Source of the DNA: Dyella sp. A6
GTDB taxonomy: Bacteria > Pseudomonadota > Gammaproteobacteria > Xanthomonadales > Rhodanobacteraceae
Assembly: GCF_036320485.1 (NCBI RefSeq)
Contig: NZ_CP132911.1
Span: 2,232,001 to 2,296,000, forward strand
Length of the DNA stretch: 64,000 bases
Direction of reading: 5' to 3'
Shown: one piece after another, positions 45,378 through 53,270 of the stretch
Numbering within the stretch: position 1 is the first letter of the stretch
How the letters are laid out: each line of letters begins with the position of its first letter
Translations under genes and position numbers: made by a program
Notes under the pieces: generated by a model
The model's input: only the letters and a program-made list of their open reading frames with translations
What the model was told of the DNA's origin: nothing
Databases searched by the model: none

Positions 45378-45729
45378 ACTAAAGGTTTCTTCCGCTGCGA
45401 CGGGAAAACTGCGCGCACTCCAGCAGCGCATAGGGCTGACGCCCAACCTTCTCTGCCGGTACGCCCTCCTCGCCTCCCTAGAGAGCGGTCCCATCGGGAA
45501 CGCGCCCGCACCCGACGAGGATGGACAGGAGTTCAACGCCTACACCCTAACTGGCGAGCAGACTCAGATGCTGCTTGCCGCAGTTGCCTTCGTCGAATCG
45601 GGCAATGGCGGCAAGGCACCGAGCGCGGTGAGAATGCTTGAGTTAATGCGAGCACACATTCACCGTGGAGTTGGCACCCTGGCCGTGCGACTCAAATCGC
45701 CGGCCGACCTGTTCCGGACTACTCCGTGA
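45364..45729 (+). CDS. dndE: DNA sulfur modification protein DndE
   Basis: The 121-residue protein begins MQYSKLKVSSAATGKLRALQ, as DndE proteins do, and continues RIGLTPNLLCRYALLASLE. DndE is reported to form tetramers that bind nicked DNA and is needed for phosphorothioation. I use the ATG at 45364; a frame start 10 codons upstream is inside dndD. Its stop overlaps the GTG of dndA. Confidence 0.95.
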   Translation: MQYSKLKVSSAATGKLRALQQRIGLTPNLLCRYALLASLESGPIGNAPAPDEDGQEFNAYTLTGEQTQMLLAAVAFVESGNGGKAPSAVRMLELMRAHIHRGVGTLAVRLKSPADLFRTTP

Positions 45730-46883
45730 GCGCAAACCGCCCCATTTACCTAGATTCGAACGCCACCACGCCAGTCGATGCCCGTGTGCTCAAGGCGATG
45801 CTGCCCTGGTTTTCCGACGCGTTCGGCAATCCCTCTAGCGTCGAGCACGCCTATGGAGCGGAAGCCGCCTCGGCCATCGAGCGCGCACGCGATCAGGTCG
45901 CCACCGCCATCAGTGCTCGGTCGGGCGAGGTGATCTTCACTGGATCCTGCACGGAGGCTGACAACCTCGCCATCGTAGGGGCTGTGCGTGCTGCGGGTGG
46001 GATTCGCCATGTGGTCAGCACCGCCATCGAGCATCCGGCGGTGCTCGAATCCCTCCGTCAGCTCGAACGCGAAGGCCACCGCATCACCATCGTTGGCGTG
46101 GACGAGTCCGGAACGGTGCGCCTCGATGAGCTCGAGGCTGCCATCAGGGACGACGCCTTCCTTGTTTCGGTCATGGGTGCAAACAATGAGGTTGGCACCA
46201 TCCAGCCCCTTGCCGAGGTGGCCCGCCTGTGTCAAGCCAGTGGCACTCTTTTCCACTCAGATCTCGCCCAGCTTCCTGCCTACGCCCGCATTAGCGTCGA
46301 CGATCTTGGTCTCGACCTTGCCAGTTTCTCGGGCCACAAGGTCTATGGACCCAAGGGTGTTGGCGCGCTCTACACCCGGCGTCGGCGCCCGCGCATTACC
46401 CTCTCCGCCCTGACTTGGGGTGGCGGACAGGAAAAGGGGCTACGTAGCGGAACGATCAACACGCCCTTGGTCGTCGCGTTCGGTGAAGCCATGGCTATTG
46501 CAGCAAGGGACTGGCAGGCGGATAGCTCGCGCATCGGTGCGCTGCGGAACGCCATGCGCGACCATCTGCTCCTCGAGGTGCCTGGTGTGTCGGTCAACGG
46601 GCATCCCGAGCACCGCCTTGCCAATAACCTTTCGCTGTCCATCGACGGCATCGAGCCGCTGGCACTCATGCGCCTGCTCCGCGAGACCCTGGCCTTTTCC
46701 GCATCAAGCGCCTGCTCGACGGAGTCGTTTGTCACCTCCCACGTGCTGCTTGCCATGTGGGGCGACGGACAGCGAAGCCGGCAAGCCTTCCGCCTGTCGC
46801 CTGGCCGCCTCACCACTGAAGAAGACATCCAGGTGGCCAGTGCCGCTCTTGTCGGCGGCATCGAAACCTTGCGACGCCTGTGA
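45726..46883 (+). CDS. dndA: Cysteine desulfurase DndA
   Basis: This PLP enzyme supplies sulfur from cysteine to DndC. Key parts are YLDSNATTPVDARVL at the N-terminus, the PLP Lys in SFSGHKVYGPKGVGALY and the persulfide Cys in FSASSACSTESFVTSHVL. In many dnd loci the chromosomal IscS does this job, so a dedicated dndA in the operon, placed last, is notable. It starts with a GTG overlapping the dndE stop, and its own stop overlaps the next gene's GTG. Confidence 0.95.
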   Translation: MSANRPIYLDSNATTPVDARVLKAMLPWFSDAFGNPSSVEHAYGAEAASAIERARDQVATAISARSGEVIFTGSCTEADNLAIVGAVRAAGGIRHVVSTAIEHPAVLESLRQLEREGHRITIVGVDESGTVRLDELEAAIRDDAFLVSVMGANNEVGTIQPLAEVARLCQASGTLFHSDLAQLPAYARISVDDLGLDLASFSGHKVYGPKGVGALYTRRRRPRITLSALTWGGGQEKGLRSGTINTPLVVAFGEAMAIAARDWQADSSRIGALRNAMRDHLLLEVPGVSVNGHPEHRLANNLSLSIDGIEPLALMRLLRETLAFSASSACSTESFVTSHVLLAMWGDGQRSRQAFRLSPGRLTTEEDIQVASAALVGGIETLRRL

Positions 46884-47962
46884 GCATTTCAACTTCTACC
46901 CGGTCTGTCGGGCTCGCTTGCCTTGTGTTTACAGTGACGATTGCGGTCCAAGCCGGGGAACCGGTTGCCGGTCGTCCGAAAAAACTGCACGTAAGCGCGA
47001 CGCAAAGCGTTCTACATACAACGAGCGTGGCCGCCACACCTATCGCAGCACCATCGGTCGCTTCCGTACCCACGCTGTTGCCAACTGCTCTACCAGCGGT
47101 ACCTCAAGACAATCCGGTCACGGATTCGATGCTCAATGCCGTAGCACATGACCTCAACAGTCAGCTTGACACGATTCGTCATAGCATCGACAGCCTTTCA
47201 AAACCTGCCAGTGACAAATGGCTATCAGCCCTCATAGGCCTCCTTGGCGTCCTGGCCGGTGCCGGCGTTACTGGTGGCTTCGGCATTATTCTGCAGCGCT
47301 GGCGGCTCAGAGCGGAGGAGGAGGCGGATGACCGAAGGGCCACGCGAGAGACTCGACAAGCCGAGCGTGACTTTGGCCTCGCAGCACTAGCTGACCTGCA
47401 GGTCTTCCGAACCCGTCAACTCAATGAATTCTACGGCCCGTTCCGGGTACTGCTGTCGCAAATCCGCGTCCTACGCGACGAATTCGACCAGCGGTTGATG
47501 GCGAGCCTAAGGTCTGGGAACGAGATCCGCCTTGAGCTCCAAGGCATCGGACGCCGAAGACATATGGTAATCGAAAAGCCGAATTCACCTCCGAGAGGCT
47601 TTCGCCTCATCGACGAGATGGCATTCGTGCAAAAGGAATTCCCCGATCTCATGTCGACGGTAGGAGAAATAGTCTCAACCGGAGACCTCCTTGCGGATCA
47701 CCTGCACAAACACGGTGGACTCCTAGACCCGAGGAGTACCTGGCTCGGCAAGAATATTGCCATTTACCTCGCACACCAGCGTGTCCTTAAGGAAATCTTC
47801 GAGCGGGTCAAAAAAGATCAGAACATCAGCTGGGTCGCGAACTACTCAACGGTTTATCCTCGTGCCCTCGACCTGCTCATCGAGCGCGATTATGGTCGAC
47901 TCTATCGCTCGCAAAGCCGGTGGACCACACAAGCCGCAGCATGGTCGAAAGCGGTTTATTGA
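46880..47962 (+). CDS. Unknown membrane-anchored protein in the dnd operon
   Basis: I do not recognise the family. The 360-residue product starts with a GTG overlapping the dndA stop by 4 bp. Residues about 9-25 (SVGLACLVFTVTIAVQA) look like a signal peptide or anchor. A Pro/Ala/Thr-rich stretch follows to residue 80. A clear membrane segment spans about 114-139 (LSALIGLLGVLAGAGVTGG). Then comes a charged, probably coiled-coil region (RAEEEADDRRATRETRQAER) and a cytoplasmic domain of about 190 residues with FYGPFRVLLSQIRVLRDEFDQ. Tight coupling to dndA says it belongs to the phosphorothioation unit. It might be a membrane effector; that is inference. Confidence 0.75.
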   Translation: MSISTSTRSVGLACLVFTVTIAVQAGEPVAGRPKKLHVSATQSVLHTTSVAATPIAAPSVASVPTLLPTALPAVPQDNPVTDSMLNAVAHDLNSQLDTIRHSIDSLSKPASDKWLSALIGLLGVLAGAGVTGGFGIILQRWRLRAEEEADDRRATRETRQAERDFGLAALADLQVFRTRQLNEFYGPFRVLLSQIRVLRDEFDQRLMASLRSGNEIRLELQGIGRRRHMVIEKPNSPPRGFRLIDEMAFVQKEFPDLMSTVGEIVSTGDLLADHLHKHGGLLDPRSTWLGKNIAIYLAHQRVLKEIFERVKKDQNISWVANYSTVYPRALDLLIERDYGRLYRSQSRWTTQAAAWSKAVY

Positions 47963-48023
47963 CTGTTTGAGGATTTGCTGATTTGATCGCATGATTTATC
48001 GGGGTGGCAACCGGGAAGCATTG

Positions 48024-48563
48024 ATGATGGCCGAGGAAGACGTTCGAACCGACTACTGGCAACAGTTTGGGGAAGTACTCAAGGAGAGAACTCTTGAGCC
48101 ACTGAATCATCCCACCTTTATCGGATTTTTCCTTGTTGCCGTACTTGCCATCGGCGGGCTTGGTATTTGGGTCGAGATTTTCCGGGCCGTAGCGGATGCA
48201 TCCTCCAGCCCAAAGGGCATTCTTCTCGCAATCAACGTCTTCTACCCATCGGTCGGTGTAGCCGCTGCGGCCCAACTACTTATAAACCGTGATCTACCGA
48301 GCTACCTAAAAGCGCTCGCGCTCCTTATGGAGCTCGTGTTTGTCGGGGGCTGTATCACTCTCCAATTCACATGGCAGCACCCTATCTTCGCCATTGTCAT
48401 GGAGAGCCTAATATCCGTTGGTGCTCTCTGGTCGTGGTGGATTGCCAACGCCAAGAATCCCGAGCTACTAGATAAGCCCGAAAAGGTACCCAGTGCAGCT
48501 GGCCCAGCAGACCCAACGGCAAGCGACCTGCCCGGCAATCTAAACGGCTTGAAGGTGCAATGA
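48024..48563 (+). CDS. Unknown four-helix membrane protein in the dnd operon
   Basis: Family not recognised. With the ATG at 48024 (GGGA 7 bp upstream) it has 179 residues; an ATG at 47991 is in frame but has no ribosome site. Hydrophobic segments lie at about 32-50, 66-86, 95-115 and 120-141, so four membrane helices are likely. The tail is Pro/Ser-rich. It lies 61 bp after the previous gene and overlaps the DGQHR gene by 4 bp (ATGA). The two membrane proteins and the DGQHR protein seem to form one unit. Confidence 0.7.
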   Translation: MMAEEDVRTDYWQQFGEVLKERTLEPLNHPTFIGFFLVAVLAIGGLGIWVEIFRAVADASSSPKGILLAINVFYPSVGVAAAAQLLINRDLPSYLKALALLMELVFVGGCITLQFTWQHPIFAIVMESLISVGALWSWWIANAKNPELLDKPEKVPSAAGPADPTASDLPGNLNGLKVQ

Positions 48564-49792
48564 GCATGATGCGACCGACCTACCCTATCGTCACAACCGC
48601 TCTGCGCGTTGAACAACCGCTCGGCATCTTCTACGTCGTCTCGCTCCCTGCCGCCGTGCTCCTCGACGTCGCCTATAGCGACAGACTGGCCGCCGAATAT
48701 TCCCCAGAGAAAAACGAATACACCATCAAAGGGGCCCAGCGGGCTCTACAAATGCCGCGCCTCGACACAATCGCGAAATATGTGGGGCGGGTTGATGCGG
48801 CCTTCCCCAACGCAATCATCCTTGCTAGCAATGCTCCCCAACTACCACAAGAGGGCGACGATGCCAGTGATTCCTCAGATGAGGATAGCGTGGACGACAC
48901 GGACGACAATCGCGACTGGACCATCACAGAAGGCGTGGATGGAGCTTTCAAGCTCACGATTCCCACCGCTGAGAAGATGGCCAGCATCATCGATGGCCAA
49001 CACAGACTCTTCGGCATTGCCCGCGCGCCCATCGAAGCCATCGACAAAATGGAACTTGTATGCGCGGTCTTCCTCGACCTACCAAAGCCCTTCCAAGCGC
49101 AGCTCTTCGCCATCATCAACTCGACGCAAAAGCCAGTCGACAAGAGCCTCACTTACGAGCAGTTCGGCTACAACGTTCTGGACGAAGAACCGAACATGTG
49201 GACACCAGACAAGCTCGCTGTCTTCCTGAGCCGGCGCCTTGCGGTTGAGCCAAACTCCCCACTCTACCGCCGCATCATCATCGCTCCAAAGAAAGATAAG
49301 GCTCTGGAAGCTATCACAGGACACGATTCGTGGCGGGTATCAACGGCAACGGTCGTTCAAGGCATCTCACGGCTGTACTCCTCGAACCCTGGCCGTGATG
49401 CCACCCACATGCTCTCAGGAAAGCGGAAACCACGCTCTTCGCTTGAGGGATTCCGGAGAGACCGCTCACCCTTGCGGAGCCAGTTCATCGACGTGAACGA
49501 CCTGCTCATCTACACAATAACGTTCAATTTTCTCGCAGCCTGCAATGTGGTGTTTTGGGGAAAGCAGCCTGCATCGTTCATCACCCGAACGGTCGGCGTG
49601 CAGGCGCTCTTTGATATCCTGCGTCGCCTTGCGCCTGAAGCCCTTTCAAACGAGACCATCGCCACCAGCTGGTTCGAGCAAAGACTTGTGCCTGCCGCCG
49701 ACATCAACTTTAGCGAGGCTCGGTTCAATGCATCTGGCTCCGGCCGCAGTCTGATTTCCAGGGAAATCAGGGAACGACTGGGCATACTCTAG
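48560..49792 (+). CDS. DGQHR-domain protein at the end of the dnd operon
   Basis: The 410-residue product has MASIIDGQHRLFGIARA (DGQHR at residues 145-149), then LFAIINSTQKPVDKSLTYEQF, in line with DndB/DGQHR proteins. An unusual acidic insertion of Asp, Ser and Glu (residues about 99-118) precedes the motif. It is distinct from the DndB of the same operon and from the protein at 35916. Overlap with the upstream membrane gene shows cotranslation. I infer a modification-sensing or regulatory partner of the membrane proteins. Confidence 0.85.
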   Translation: MSMMRPTYPIVTTALRVEQPLGIFYVVSLPAAVLLDVAYSDRLAAEYSPEKNEYTIKGAQRALQMPRLDTIAKYVGRVDAAFPNAIILASNAPQLPQEGDDASDSSDEDSVDDTDDNRDWTITEGVDGAFKLTIPTAEKMASIIDGQHRLFGIARAPIEAIDKMELVCAVFLDLPKPFQAQLFAIINSTQKPVDKSLTYEQFGYNVLDEEPNMWTPDKLAVFLSRRLAVEPNSPLYRRIIIAPKKDKALEAITGHDSWRVSTATVVQGISRLYSSNPGRDATHMLSGKRKPRSSLEGFRRDRSPLRSQFIDVNDLLIYTITFNFLAACNVVFWGKQPASFITRTVGVQALFDILRRLAPEALSNETIATSWFEQRLVPAADINFSEARFNASGSGRSLISREIRERLGIL

Positions 49793-49831
49793 AAAGCCCC
49801 CATCAAACAGATAGATTTTTGGGTAGAACCT

Positions 49832-49927
49832 CGCCCGCTCAACGTCGATGACGACCGTCTCCTGCGTGGTTTCATCGACCAGCGCCAAGCACTTGAGGAC
49901 GCACCCTTCGGCCCGAAGTCCATCGAT
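49832..49927 (-). pseudogene. Short fragment of an IS407-group (IS3) transposase
   Basis: About 32 codons, including RAEGCVLKCLALVDETTQ and VVIDVERA, resemble the first catalytic Asp region of IS407-type OrfB proteins (usually EGRxLKCLxIVDDATHE). Nothing else of the element is seen. It lies between the dnd operon and alpA. Confidence 0.45.
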
Positions 49928-49956
49928 CAGGCCTCCTTGGCTTCCCGTGCTTTTAG

Positions 49957-50172
49957 CTATTTGCGCCTCGCACGCTGCTCGATCCAAGCGATGACCTCAG
50001 ACTCCAGCCAACCGACTGCGCTCCGACGAGCGAGGCCACCAAGGCTTACCCGTTTGGGGAACGTTGGATCGAACCAGGGACTCCGCGGATTTTCGCGATT
50101 GTTGATCGATGAGTCGCTCAACCCGACCATGGTGCGAAGCTGCGGGCGGCGAATAATCTTGTCTTGCAACAT
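49957..50172 (-). CDS. AlpA-family regulator / excisionase
   Basis: The 71-residue product has the AlpA/MerR-like HTH layout: KIIRRPQLRTMVGLSDSSI, then FPKRVSLGGLARRSAVGW, and LESEVIAWIEQRARRK. AlpA-type proteins control prophage or island integrases and often act as excision factors. It sits between the dnd operon and the Rad50-like gene, far from the integrase at 30772, and may belong to a second mobile unit. Confidence 0.85.
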   Translation of the reverse strand: MLQDKIIRRPQLRTMVGLSDSSINNRENPRSPWFDPTFPKRVSLGGLARRSAVGWLESEVIAWIEQRARRK

Positions 50173-50560
50173 AAGGCGATACCCCTATCAAGTACATGGC
50201 TGCATGATGCAACCACCACAAGGACATCGGGCATCAATTTTCCTATTAAGCCAAAAACTCAAGCGCAGAGCCGGTCTCAGGAAATCTGGTCAGAGCAACC
50301 CGCAGCGTAGGTAAGCTTGTCCAGATTGACATCGACGCCGTGCGTGGCTGGGTGACCTGGATCTTCTCTGCCTTCAACCTGGACCTGCCGGCGCTCGCGC
50401 CAAATTCACCATCGTGCTCGCTTTCAACTAACCATCTCCACTGACGGCGAACTCTCGCCACGCGCCAAGGTTGGTCGGCACCGACCTTGATTAATCAATT
50501 TTCAGCAATCCGGTCAGATCCAGGCGCACGCCAACACTTCGCGTCATTTTGAGGCACCAC
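50173..50560 (-). other. 388-bp gap upstream of alpA
   Basis: I find no gene here. It should hold the alpA promoter on the minus strand and the end of the Rad50-like gene's transcript. An eight-to-nine-residue match to the dTDP-glucose dehydratase N-terminus (VNLDKLTYA) on the minus strand near 50310 is too short to call. Confidence 0.4.
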
Positions 50561-53185
50561 TCAGCGGTTCTGCAGCATTTCTAGTGCTCCGTCCAGTGCG
50601 GTGATTGATTCGACTATTGTGCGCACCGTGGCGCGGTCAAATTCATGGTCACGCTGGGCATCGTGCACGCCGCTGTTGAGGTAGCCCCACTCGATGCTGG
50701 TGCCACTCACATTGAGCAGGGCAGCGAGTGCGGCAACCGCCTGCGGCGCACCGGCATGCTGTGCCGCGATCCGACCGACCGCAGATCGCAGCTTGCTGCA
50801 CTTGTTGTTCAACTCCCAAGGTGAGCGGGGCCCGCCCAGCCTGATATCGATCCGACCGTCCGCGCGCCGACCCAGCCATGTCCAGAGACGGTCTGTCAGA
50901 CTTTCCAGCGCCGGCCGGGCCTGGCGCAGTGCCTCGCGCTTCTCGTCGGCCGCCAGCGCCTGCTGGGCCAGCAGAACATAGTTCTTCGTCGGCGGGTCAC
51001 TGTCGACGCGCAGTTCGTGCTCCCCCTGATGCGGGAGGAACTTGTAGCGCTTGATGGCCACGGCACGTCGCACGCCCAACTCCTGCTGGATGCGGTGCAG
51101 GAATTCCTCGGCGTGGGAGGTAAGGATGACCTGTTTGCCATCGAGCAAACCGTTCTCGAAGAAAGTGCGCCAGATGCCATCGCGGTGGTCGTCGTCGATC
51201 GCGTTGACGACATCATCGAAGATGACCACGGGGCAGCCCTGCGCGATGTTCTTAGCGAGCAGAATCGCCAGGCCCAGGCATTTGATGTGCCCTTCGCTGA
51301 AAACGATCAGCGCGTCGTAGCGCACGCCCGGCTCGCCGGCGAACTCCACCTCGATCTTGCCGTTCTCCGCCACCGGCAACCACAGCGCGTGCAGCAGATC
51401 GCCGGGCGGATCGGCTCGGTTGAATGCGTTGTACAGATGGCGGGCCTGTTCCCCCAACCCTTGCAGAAGAACACCCGGCAGAGCCGTCAGATAGGCCTGG
51501 ATCTCGGGCAGGAAGCCGTCGTAGGCGGCCTTAATTCGCTGATGGTGCGCCACCACCGGCACTTCGGCTGCGGCGGCCCAGATCAGGTCGCGGTTCGCCT
51601 CGTCAAACTGAGCCACCGTCTGACGGGCGACAGCGAGGTCCTGATCGGCCGCGGCGCGCATCGTCCGTAGCCGTTCGATCTCCAGCTGATGCTGCTGCAG
51701 TCGGTCCCGCTCCTGGGCCAGCGCACCGCGCTGCACATGCGCTTCACGAGCCTGCGCGTCGAAGCCTTCGATGATCTCGGCGATCCGCAGCAGGGCTTGC
51801 CAGGCACGCCGGTCCCCATCGACCCACTGGCCGAGCCAGTTGCCCACAGCGGTGGGGGGCAGCAGCGGCAGGTCTGCGGCCTGCAATTCGGCTGGACAGG
51901 CGACCGCAGCAGCCGCCAACACGCGGCGCATCTCATCCCACAGCGCTCGAACCGCCTCGCTCAACTGCGCCCGAAGCCCAGTCTCCTGCTGCTGGAGGAC
52001 AGCCAGTTGCGCGAGCTGGTCCAAGCCGGTTCGCGCCTTTGCGAACGGGTCTTGCGCCACGGCGGCCAGGCCTGTGCCACAGGCAGGACAAGCGGTCGCA
52101 CCGTCGGCCAGCGCCAGCACGGCCTCGTAGAGCTTCGCGTACGACACCTCGCCTGCGCGGGCCGCGAGTTGCGCGGACGATGCCTGCCACAGTCCCTGAG
52201 CGCGGTAAGCCTCTGCCAGCAACGTCTGCAGGCGGGCCTGGGTCACCTCGTGAACAGCAGGCGGGTTGGCGTCCAGCTGTGCCTGGACATACGGCAGCCG
52301 CCCCTGTTGCTGCGGCGTACCGAGCAGCCAGTCCACGCAGACCTGGTAGGTCGCGTCAGGCGACATGCGCTGCGCCAGCGCTTGTCCCAGCGCCTCGATC
52401 GCTGCGATTTTTTGCGGGTAAGCGGCGATCGTCTGCTCGGAATTCGCCAATTGCAGGCGACGCTGTGCCAACAGCGCCGCCTGGGCGCCCGCAAGCATCA
52501 GGTCCTGATCGAGCGACGGGTTGAAGCCGCGAACGAACTCGCTGAACTGGTCCACGCCGAACAGGGTTGCGATGAGCTGACGCTGATCGCCTGGGGTGCG
52601 CGCAGCGATACGGGCAAAGTCGTCAAGGCGGTTCTTCTCGATGAAGCAGAAGCGGTACTCGGCTTCGTCGGGCCGGACGGCCTGCGCTTCGTCTGCCGCC
52701 TTGGACGACAGGACCGGCGCGACGTGACGGCGCAGGCGCGCATTGTTGCAATAGATCCGCTGATCGACCCGCTTGGCCTGCGCTTCGCTGATCGAGCCGA
52801 GCATCGCCACTTCCAGCGCCTCGCAGAAACTGCTCTTGCCGGTGCCATTGGCGCCGTAGACCAAGGTGATGTCATGGCTGAGGTCGAACGTCTCCTGCCG
52901 CATGAACCCGCGAAACGGCCCGACTTCGAGCTGCTGCAGTCTCCCGAGCACCGGCCCGGTCTCGGGCCCGTGGGAGTCCCCGTCGTAGGCGACAGGCATC
53001 TGCGCCAGCTGGGCGATGGCCAGCGGCGCCAGGCGCGTGGACCGACCGCGGCGCACAGCGCCGACCTCGGCCAGTGGCTGCAGGTGATCGAGCACCAGGT
53101 GCGCGAGCCGCCGCACGTCATCGTGCACGTCTCGCTGTGTCAAGTGCGCCAGGAATCGGTGGTACTCCGAGTGAATGCTTGCCAT
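50561..53185 (-). CDS. Rad50/RecF-like ATPase with zinc hook
   Basis: The 874-residue protein has an N-terminal helical extension of about 85 residues, then the ABC half LEVGPFRGFMRQETFDLS with Walker A YGANGTGKSSF (residues 111-119). The central helical region contains CPACG near residue 366, the CxxC zinc hook used by Rad50/SbcC to dimerise. The second half has the signature VFSEGHIKCLGLAILLA and Walker B VVIFDDVVNAIDDDH, then ILTSHAEEF, followed by a C-terminal extension of about 150 residues. The DUF3800 gene is 85 bp upstream on the same strand. This is the layout of defence ATPases rather than housekeeping SbcC, which is longer and paired with SbcD. No SbcD is present. Confidence 0.85.
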   Translation of the reverse strand: MASIHSEYHRFLAHLTQRDVHDDVRRLAHLVLDHLQPLAEVGAVRRGRSTRLAPLAIAQLAQMPVAYDGDSHGPETGPVLGRLQQLEVGPFRGFMRQETFDLSHDITLVYGANGTGKSSFCEALEVAMLGSISEAQAKRVDQRIYCNNARLRRHVAPVLSSKAADEAQAVRPDEAEYRFCFIEKNRLDDFARIAARTPGDQRQLIATLFGVDQFSEFVRGFNPSLDQDLMLAGAQAALLAQRRLQLANSEQTIAAYPQKIAAIEALGQALAQRMSPDATYQVCVDWLLGTPQQQGRLPYVQAQLDANPPAVHEVTQARLQTLLAEAYRAQGLWQASSAQLAARAGEVSYAKLYEAVLALADGATACPACGTGLAAVAQDPFAKARTGLDQLAQLAVLQQQETGLRAQLSEAVRALWDEMRRVLAAAAVACPAELQAADLPLLPPTAVGNWLGQWVDGDRRAWQALLRIAEIIEGFDAQAREAHVQRGALAQERDRLQQHQLEIERLRTMRAAADQDLAVARQTVAQFDEANRDLIWAAAAEVPVVAHHQRIKAAYDGFLPEIQAYLTALPGVLLQGLGEQARHLYNAFNRADPPGDLLHALWLPVAENGKIEVEFAGEPGVRYDALIVFSEGHIKCLGLAILLAKNIAQGCPVVIFDDVVNAIDDDHRDGIWRTFFENGLLDGKQVILTSHAEEFLHRIQQELGVRRAVAIKRYKFLPHQGEHELRVDSDPPTKNYVLLAQQALAADEKREALRQARPALESLTDRLWTWLGRRADGRIDIRLGGPRSPWELNNKCSKLRSAVGRIAAQHAGAPQAVAALAALLNVSGTSIEWGYLNSGVHDAQRDHEFDRATVRTIVESITALDGALEMLQNR

Positions 53186-53270
53186 GCAGCCTCTCTCTGA
53201 ACGTCGTCCTTGGCGCTGTTAATCGGCCACCCGCGCCCAGGCCACAGGTGGTTCGTGCTTCCATACGCGG

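Noticed and set aside
50246..50461. Possible rfbB (dTDP-glucose dehydratase) remnant with VNLDKLTYA
   Set aside because: The match covers only about nine residues and ends in a stop; too short to support.
51689..53200. 503-codon plus-strand frame inside the Rad50-like gene
   Set aside because: Antisense to a gene with all ABC ATPase motifs; composition is that of a shadow.
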